Assembly: GCA_016934355.1 (NCBI GenBank)
Contig: JAFGTA010000119.1
Coordinates: 1 to 10,716, forward strand
Length of the DNA: 10,716 nucleotides
Origin: Candidatus Bathyarchaeota archaeon
Lineage (GTDB): Archaea > Thermoproteota > Bathyarchaeia > TCS64
Reading direction: 5' to 3'
Shown one piece after another: positions 7,355 to 10,716 of the stretch; positions within the stretch are counted from its first letter, which is position 1, and each line of letters starts with the position of its first letter. The notes beneath the pieces are model-generated. The model saw only the letters and a program-made list of their open reading frames with translations. It had not been told where the DNA came from and did no database searches. Both the position numbers and the translations under genes were made by a program.

Positions 7355-7366
7355 ATAAAATATGCG
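7355..7366 (-). promoter_or_regulatory. BRE/TATA-like element of the C25 peptidase gene
   Basis: The minus strand reads CGCATATTTTAT, identical to the element before the AlaX-type gene. Transcription would start near 7332, leaving a leader of roughly 46 bases with the Shine-Dalgarno near its end. The rest of the 7293-7478 gap is AT-rich and shows no gene. Confidence 0.45.
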
Positions 7367-7478
7367 ACAATCTTCATATTTTCATATAACATTTGTTTAC
7401 TATCTGTATATGATTAGCAGAGTTCGATGGAAAATTCTCTAATCTAAACTAAACACTCCCATTCTGAAAATACATATA

Positions 7479-7883
7479 TTAGACCTGTTCGCCCGGGCGG
7501 AGGCTGAATAATTCGTGGATGTTGCCGTCCGGGTCGGCTATGAACGCGGTTCTTCTACCCCATGGCATTGTTTCGGGAGGCTTCACGGACTCGGCGCCTC
7601 TTCGTAGGAGCTCCACGTAATGCTCGTCCACTTCGTCCGGTGTGCCGGCGGGGAACGCGAGCTCGAAGCTCTGGCCTCTGCGTTGCTCCGCGTAGCTGGG
7701 GTGGCCGGTGTGGGTGTGCATGACCTCTCTGGTGCATATGGCGAACCGTGTGCCGGTGTTGCTGAACTCGACGTAGCGTCCGAGGTCCTCGATGACTTCG
7801 AAGCCGAGGACGTCCCTGTAGAACGCCTTCATGGGGTCGACGTCGTCTGTGAGTACAGTGACTAAGCCTATCGTGGGCTTCAT
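7479..7883 (-). CDS. VOC-superfamily (glyoxalase/bleomycin-resistance fold) protein
   Basis: This 134-residue protein has the two beta-alpha-beta-beta-beta halves of the vicinal oxygen chelate fold. The first half contains the typical DPMKAFYRDVLGFEV segment (16-30), then YVEFSNTGTRFAI. The second half has SFELAFP (72-78), an amphipathic helix with a WGRRTAFIADPDGNIHELF ending (108-126). Possible metal ligands are Glu39, Glu74 and Glu124, but the usual N-terminal His or Glu on strand one is not evident, so metal dependence is uncertain. Members range from glyoxalase I to dioxygenases and drug-binding resistance proteins, and nothing here picks one. The gene is divergent from the secreted protein gene at 8048, with 164 bases between them. 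Confidence 0.85.
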   Translation of the reverse strand: MKPTIGLVTVLTDDVDPMKAFYRDVLGFEVIEDLGRYVEFSNTGTRFAICTREVMHTHTGHPSYAEQRRGQSFELAFPAGTPDEVDEHYVELLRRGAESVKPPETMPWGRRTAFIADPDGNIHELFSLRPGEQV

Positions 7884-7906
7884 GTGTAATTCTCTGGCTA
7901 GGCGCG

Positions 7907-7915
7907 GATATATCT
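7907..7915 (-). promoter_or_regulatory. TATA box of the VOC gene (leaderless)
   Basis: GATATATCT is a near-palindromic AT-rich box in a GC-rich gap. It is centred 28 bases upstream of the ATG at 7883, so transcription should begin at or within a base or two of the start codon. No Shine-Dalgarno is present, consistent with a leaderless mRNA. Confidence 0.55.
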
Positions 7916-8004
7916 TGGCGTTGGTGGGCTCATATTTTCTCTGTGCTCAACGCATTCTTCGGCGGGTCTCTGGTCTAAGGCTTAGAGGCTGGCACAGATA
8001 ACAG

Positions 8005-8014
8005 TTTTTTAATA
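8005..8014 (+). promoter_or_regulatory. TATA-like box of the PGF-CTERM-like gene
   Basis: TTTTTTAATA lies about 38 bases before the GTG at 8048, which would give a leader of around ten bases. GAGGG at 8038-8042 in that leader is a plausible Shine-Dalgarno five bases from the GTG. Confidence 0.45.
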
Positions 8015-8047
8015 CGAAATAGTTGCTACTAGCTGTTGAGGGTTTAG

Positions 8048-8689
8048 GTGAAGCTTTCACGCGTATTCCTAGTATCGTTGCTCCTTGTCTCTTTGTCCAC
8101 GTTAGGCGCACAGGCTCGGGTCAGCACCGAGTTGCTTGAGGGGGAGGCGCGGCAGTTCGAGTCTCCTCCGGAGGTCGTCGCCTACGCGAACACTGAGCAC
8201 GTCTCCCCGCCCGATGAGATCGGCATCAGTGACAGCGGCTCGGGTGTCTGGCGCCACTACGAATGGATCGCGTTGATGGATGAGAGCCAGTGGATCGAAG
8301 CCGAGTTCTCCAACGACAAGACCTCCAACTTTGGGGTCCAGTTCTTTGGCGACAGCAATGACGGGTGGGCGAGGGTGCTTCTCGACGGCGACGAGGTGTG
8401 GAGGGGAGACACATACGGCGACCCCGACTTCATAAAGTACCTTGAGATCAGCGGCGTGCCGGCGGGTCAACATGTCGTCCGGGTCGAGTGCCTTGGAGAG
8501 GCTGGCGGCGGGGGAAGTACACATGTCTGCGTCTACTTCTTCGGGTTAACCGTGTCCCCTGAAACTGACTGGATGTCGCAGATAGACGCAATAATTGGGT
8601 CCATCCCTGGGTTCAGCCCAGTGTCGCTGCTACTCGGGTTAGCGTTCACGCTATTTCTGGTTAAAAGGCGTGTCAGCTTAAGTATCTAG
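8048..8689 (+). CDS. Secreted beta-sandwich protein with PGF-CTERM-like sorting tail
   Basis: This 213-residue protein starts at GTG. Residues 1-23 are a signal peptide (MKLSRVFLVSLLLVSLSTLG, then AQA). The middle (about 65-170) is rich in beta strands and aromatic and acidic residues. Segments such as WARVLLDGDEVWRGD and YLEISGVPAGQHVVRVECLG resemble galactose-binding-like or carbohydrate-binding beta-sandwich modules, but I do not recognise a named family. The tail is IPGFSP (186-191), a hydrophobic stretch (about 192-205) and KRR (206-208), matching the archaeosortase-recognised PGF-CTERM layout. The mature protein would be cleaved, lipid-linked and surface-exposed. The gene is convergent with the ferritin-like gene. 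Function beyond a surface location is unknown. Confidence 0.8.
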   Translation: MKLSRVFLVSLLLVSLSTLGAQARVSTELLEGEARQFESPPEVVAYANTEHVSPPDEIGISDSGSGVWRHYEWIALMDESQWIEAEFSNDKTSNFGVQFFGDSNDGWARVLLDGDEVWRGDTYGDPDFIKYLEISGVPAGQHVVRVECLGEAGGGGSTHVCVYFFGLTVSPETDWMSQIDAIIGSIPGFSPVSLLLGLAFTLFLVKRRVSLSI

Positions 8690-8719
8690 GCTCGTGCCCA
8701 AGTGTGCCCTGACATGTAT

Positions 8720-8725
8720 AAAAAA
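8720..8725 (-). terminator. Oligo-T terminator after the ferritin-like gene
   Basis: A run of six T on the minus strand lies ten bases after the stop codon, in the 46-base gap between two convergent genes. It is a plausible archaeal T-run terminator. No matching T-run is seen on the plus strand for the gene ending at 8689. Confidence 0.4.
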
Positions 8726-8735
8726 TGGGTTATAT

Positions 8736-9212
8736 TTATTCGAATATTGGGTCCGGCGCTCCATGTGTAGGTAGGTCTCGGAACACCATGTTGAATACGT
8801 CTTCCTCTGTTATTGTCTGTCCCTTTAGCACGAGTTTGAGAAGGTTCTTCATGAAAGGGTGATGCCTAACCTCGTCGCCGTAGATCTCCATCAATAGCTT
8901 CTTTGCTCCGACGTTTTCAACTTTTGAAGCATATTCTTTCACTTTTGTTATCATCTGCTTCTCTGTTTCTATGTGGTTTTTCAGGCTTTTTTCGAGGTCT
9001 TCGTATTGTATATCTATTATTGAGAGGCTTTTTCCTTCTATTAGGTAGGCTGCTGTTCGGTATAGCATTGCATGTTTTTTTGAGTCCAGCGCTATGGTCG
9101 ATATGAGGGCGTCTACAGCCGGGTTCCCCCATCCTCTGAAGTCTTTGTCAAGCTTAATCGCATATTCTTCTTCTAGGTCCGCCATTTTTTGTAAATCTTC
9201 AGTTAATGCCAT
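8736..9212 (-). CDS. Ferritin-like four-helix protein (predicted metal-binding)
   Basis: This 158-residue, almost entirely helical protein is laid out as a four-helix bundle. Candidate metal residues recur once per helix: Glu14-Glu16 in helix A, a DSKKH motif (Asp43, His47) in helix B, HIETE (His80, Glu82, Glu84) in helix C and DEVRHH (Glu114, His117, His118) in helix D. This arrangement is typical of ferritin-like/rubrerythrin-type carboxylate-bridged diiron proteins, and similar small proteins are common in archaea, mostly uncharacterised. It lacks a rubredoxin domain. Possible roles are iron storage, peroxide scavenging or simple metal binding. Its codon use is visibly more AT-rich than that of its neighbours. 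A TATA-like AAAATATAAA lies about 33 bases upstream of the ATG. The fold call is good and the activity is unknown. Confidence 0.75.
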   Translation of the reverse strand: MALTEDLQKMADLEEEYAIKLDKDFRGWGNPAVDALISTIALDSKKHAMLYRTAAYLIEGKSLSIIDIQYEDLEKSLKNHIETEKQMITKVKEYASKVENVGAKKLLMEIYGDEVRHHPFMKNLLKLVLKGQTITEEDVFNMVFRDLPTHGAPDPIFE

Positions 9213-9240
9213 AAAACATCAAAATAAAGTGATTCTTGGC

Positions 9241-9250
9241 AAAATATAAA
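9241..9250 (-). promoter_or_regulatory. TATA-like box of the ferritin-like gene
   Basis: On the minus strand this reads TTTATATTTT, centred about 33 bases before the ATG at 9212, so the leader would be about seven bases. No Shine-Dalgarno fits in that space. Confidence 0.45.
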
Positions 9251-9289
9251 GTGTAATGTGCATGCGTACAGCCTACAGCATACACGTTT

Positions 9290-9430
9290 TTGATTATTTC
9301 TACACGCGCAGCCACACCATACCTAGGAGCAATTATTTTCATAATATTCTTAGAAGGATTAGGCGCAGCAGTTGTAACTGGACTGGGCTATTCACATCGT
9401 GACATATCGACCCATCTGTATCCTACTTGA
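9290..9430 (+). CDS. Possible 46-residue membrane microprotein or remnant
   Basis: An open frame on the plus strand runs from TTG to TGA and translates to one strongly hydrophobic helix, around YLGAIIFIIFLEGLGAAVV at residues 11-29, with a basic residue before it and YSHRDISTH after it. It is AT-rich and codon-biased unlike the surrounding genes. There is no ATG or GTG in frame between the upstream stop (9254) and the end, and no ribosome site. It overlaps the 3' end of the lactonase gene on the other strand. It could be a chance frame, a degraded gene or a small membrane protein. I do not recognise it. Confidence 0.2.
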   Translation: MIISTRAATPYLGAIIFIIFLEGLGAAVVTGLGYSHRDISTHLYPT

Positions 9431-10245
9431 TGGTGCTCAACTCGGCCTAAGACGCTTGGTATATGGGGGACGAAGAGAAGCGCGTCCCGTCTATGCGCCT
9501 CCTCGACCAGCCTCGCCCTGCTGACGGAGGCTGCCTCGGCGTCGTACTCGAACGACGGTATCCAGTCCGTGTGCTCGACGTGAGCCGGGTGTATAATTAT
9601 ATCGCTGGCGTACAGCAGGGTCTCGCCGCCCGAGGACGCCTCCACGAACATCATGCCGGGCGTGTGCCCCGGGGCAAGCCTGACGGTTATGCCGTCTCCT
9701 ATGGACGCAGTGTCGTCCACCAGCCTGAGCCTGTCATCGATCACGTCCAGGTAGTCAAGCGCCCAGCCTCCGACCTCGCCTCGTATATGCTCGGCTTCCC
9801 TCCTGCTCATCACGTACTCGGCGTCTGGGAACGCGGCCGTTCCACCCGACGAGGCTCCGCCGAAGTGGTCCCAGTGCATGTGGGATATGATGACGGTGTC
9901 TACGTCCCGAGCACTCACACCTACATCTGAGAGGCTCTTCGTCAGCAGCCCGGCGGGCTCGTCTGGGTGCTTAGCGTTCTCGGCTCTGTCGCCGCAGCCC
10001 GTGTCGACGAGTGTGTAGTGGTCGCCGTCGTAGACGAGAAGGTAGTTGAACGGCAAAACGGTGGATGAGCCGAACCCGCCGTAAGCTAAGAGACATCTCC
10101 GGAGCTCATCTTTTGGCGCGTCGCCGAAGATGAACGTCTCCGCTGGGCCGTCGGTCATGGCCCCCACGCTTCGAGCGCCGTCGTATAATATGTGGCACTC
10201 GAACTCGCCGACGTTGAACACGTTATGATTCGATCCGGTGTACAT
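9388..10245 (-). CDS. N-acyl-homoserine-lactonase-like metallo-beta-lactamase
   Basis: This 285-residue metallo-beta-lactamase-fold hydrolase has the full dinuclear metal set. HMHWDH (122-127) gives His122, His124, Asp126 and His127. APGHTPG supplies His194, SD supplies Asp215 and PHIP supplies His261. The preceding LLVYDG...YTLVDTGCGD is typical of the AHL-lactonase-like subgroup. These enzymes hydrolyse lactone or ester bonds of acyl-homoserine lactones, but many archaeal members are of unknown substrate. There is no signal peptide, so it is cytoplasmic. I chose ATG 10245 because the family homology begins just after it and GGGGAG lies upstream, though only three bases away. In-frame ATG 10278 and TTG 10296 would add 11 or 17 residues that do not look family-like. 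A TATA-like patch is at 10325-10334. The gene appears monocistronic. The fold is secure and the lactonase activity is likely but unproven. Confidence 0.85.
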   Translation of the reverse strand: MYTGSNHNVFNVGEFECHILYDGARSVGAMTDGPAETFIFGDAPKDELRRCLLAYGGFGSSTVLPFNYLLVYDGDHYTLVDTGCGDRAENAKHPDEPAGLLTKSLSDVGVSARDVDTVIISHMHWDHFGGASSGGTAAFPDAEYVMSRREAEHIRGEVGGWALDYLDVIDDRLRLVDDTASIGDGITVRLAPGHTPGMMFVEASSGGETLLYASDIIIHPAHVEHTDWIPSFEYDAEAASVSRARLVEEAHRRDALLFVPHIPSVLGRVEHHQVGYRWVDMSRCE

Positions 10246-10324
10246 GCTCTCCCCATTAGGTTTACTGCGACGATGCATATGTAATTCACTTTTCAATCAT
10301 AACACAAGAGACGCGACTGGATCC

Positions 10325-10334
10325 GATAAATAAC
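10325..10334 (-). promoter_or_regulatory. Possible TATA box of the lactonase-like gene
   Basis: The minus strand reads GTTATTTATC. Transcription would begin near 10304, so the leader would be 26 or 59 bases depending on whether ATG 10278 or 10245 is used. Confidence 0.35.
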
Positions 10335-10340
10335 CTAATT

Positions 10341-10440
10341 CGGGGCCGGAATTCGAACCCCGCTATCAAAGGTTATACCTTCCATAACTTCCTCTATCAA
10401 CTTTCATCGACCTGCAAAGGAGGTTCGAACCCTACCTCTA
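10341..10440 (-). other. tRNA-like remnant region with two T-loop motifs
   Basis: TTCGAACCC occurs at 10352-10360 and again at 10424-10432, 72 bases apart, both in the orientation expected for a minus-strand tRNA T-arm, as in the tRNA-Leu at the window edge. Between them the minus strand carries AGTTGATAGAG, reminiscent of a D-arm, and a 5-bp stem GTTAT/ATAAC around a 7-base loop. However, no acceptor stem pairs, the loop lacks U33, and the first T-stem has a mismatch. CGGGG (10341-10345) pairs with CCCCG (10358-10362) as a simple hairpin instead. Decayed tRNA or an integration scar is the best guess. It is not a functional tRNA as read. Confidence 0.25.
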
Positions 10441-10466
10441 ATTATAATATCCCCGACCCATGGAAA

Positions 10467-10498
10467 CATTCCTCACGATGAGGAGTGACTCCGTTTTT
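10467..10498 (+). terminator. Hairpin followed by a T-run
   Basis: CATTCCTCA (10467-10475) pairs with TGAGGAGTG (10479-10487) in nine pairs, one of them G-T, around a CGA loop. TTTTT follows at 10494-10498. It resembles an intrinsic terminator on the plus strand, but no plus-strand gene lies upstream of it. It might instead be part of an RNA, or be fortuitous. Confidence 0.35.
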
Positions 10499-10564
10499 AT
10501 TAACCCCTGACAACATGGCGCCCGTCTCAAGACAACAAACCCCGTCCAGCGAACAAACGAACAT

Positions 10565-10582
10565 CCCCCCTCCCCCCACCCC
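10565..10582 (-). other. G-quadruplex-type G-run downstream of tRNA-Leu
   Basis: On the minus strand this reads GGGGTGGGGGGAGGGGGG, which provides at least four runs of three G with very short loops. It lies about 60 bases past the 3' end of tRNA-Leu on the transcribed strand. Whether it folds in the cell cannot be told. Confidence 0.4.
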
Positions 10583-10640
10583 TACACGCCTATACACGCA
10601 ACTACGTAGAGACAATAACCCGCCACACAACCGGAAGGAA

Positions 10641-10716
10641 TGGTGCGGGGGGTGGGACTCGAACCCACGAAGGACTAGTCCATCAGGACCTGAACCTGAC
10701 CCCTTTGGCCACTTGG
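10641..10716 (-). tRNA. tRNA-Leu (CAG), 5' end beyond the window
   Basis: Read on the minus strand, the right edge gives the 3' part of a class II tRNA. A D-arm region AAGTGGCCAAAGGGG is followed by an anticodon stem TCAGG/CCTGA with loop TTCAGGT, so the anticodon is CAG, decoding the leucine codon CUG. The long variable arm GGACTAGTCC fits tRNA-Leu. The T-arm is GTGGG-TTCGAGT-CCCAC, then the acceptor 3' strand CCCCCGC, discriminator A and an encoded CCA (10641-10643). The 5' acceptor strand, expected to be GCGGGGG, lies outside the window. No intron is seen in the visible part. Confidence 0.93.

Larger units (their letters stand above)
10441..10640. other. Intergenic stretch without a recognisable gene
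   Basis: Together with the tRNA-like segment this makes about 395 bases between the lactonase-like gene and tRNA-Leu without a convincing protein gene. It contains an imperfect hairpin near 10467-10487, a C-rich low-complexity run at 10565-10582 and otherwise C- and A-rich sequence. A 62-residue minus-strand frame here is low-complexity and has no ribosome site. Confidence 0.6.

Noticed and set aside
10474..10510. A C/D-box small RNA (ACGATGA ... CTGA)
   Set aside because: The C box has a mismatch, the spacing to CTGA is too short, and no C'/D' pair is visible. The same bases are better explained by the hairpin.
10442..10630. A 62-residue minus-strand frame between the lactonase gene and tRNA-Leu
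   Set aside because: It is low-complexity, runs through the G-rich tract, lacks a ribosome site and resembles no family.
1..10716. A defence system, prophage or insertion sequence
   Set aside because: No transposase, integrase, nuclease-helicase, toxin-antitoxin pair or inverted-repeat ends were seen. All recognised genes are metabolic, translational or envelope-related.

Overview
This is a GC-rich archaeal chromosome segment, most likely from the Thermoproteota and possibly Bathyarchaeia-like. Three things support this. There is a 54-residue zinc-ribbon ribosomal protein L40e, which is archaeal/eukaryotic only. AT-rich TATA-like boxes sit 24-31 bases upstream of several start codons, the archaeal promoter layout, and some genes appear leaderless. 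One secreted protein carries a PGF-CTERM-like archaeosortase tail. The lineage call is inference; the domain-level call is firm.

Left part (1-3222). Three plus-strand genes follow each other, each with its own TATA-like box: a cytoplasmic gamma-glutamyltranspeptidase (GGT)/YwrD-like Ntn hydrolase, an RraA/HMG-aldolase-fold protein, and a short AlaX-type editing-domain protein. The AlaX-type gene meets the minus-strand L40e gene tail to tail, with one base between the two stop codons. The hydrolase and RraA-like protein may belong to a catabolic route, but neither substrate can be read from sequence. AlaX and L40e are translation-related.

Middle (3223-7478). On the minus strand lies a winged-helix regulator with two C-terminal membrane helices. 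Upstream of it is a very large secreted protein with a gingipain-like C25 catalytic domain (His/Cys dyad visible), four tandem OmpL47-like beta-sandwich repeats of about 90 residues, a fifth Ig-like module and an unrecognised C-terminal domain. It has a signal peptide and Shine-Dalgarno but no visible membrane anchor.

Right part (7479-9387). A VOC/glyoxalase-fold protein (minus, leaderless) is divergent from a small secreted beta-sandwich protein (plus) whose C-terminus reads PGF, then hydrophobic, then KRR. That gene is convergent with a ferritin-like four-helix protein (minus). With the C25 protein this suggests local emphasis on the cell envelope, though no archaeosortase gene is present here.

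Right edge (9388-10716). A complete-motif metallo-beta-lactamase of the N-acyl-homoserine-lactonase-like type lies on the minus strand. It is followed by about 395 bases without a convincing protein gene. That stretch holds two T-loop-like TTCGAACCC motifs 72 bases apart, a strong hairpin and a G-quadruplex-type run. The 3' portion of a tRNA-Leu (anticodon CAG) runs off the window. Most genes appear to be single transcription units, and no compact operon or defence system is visible.
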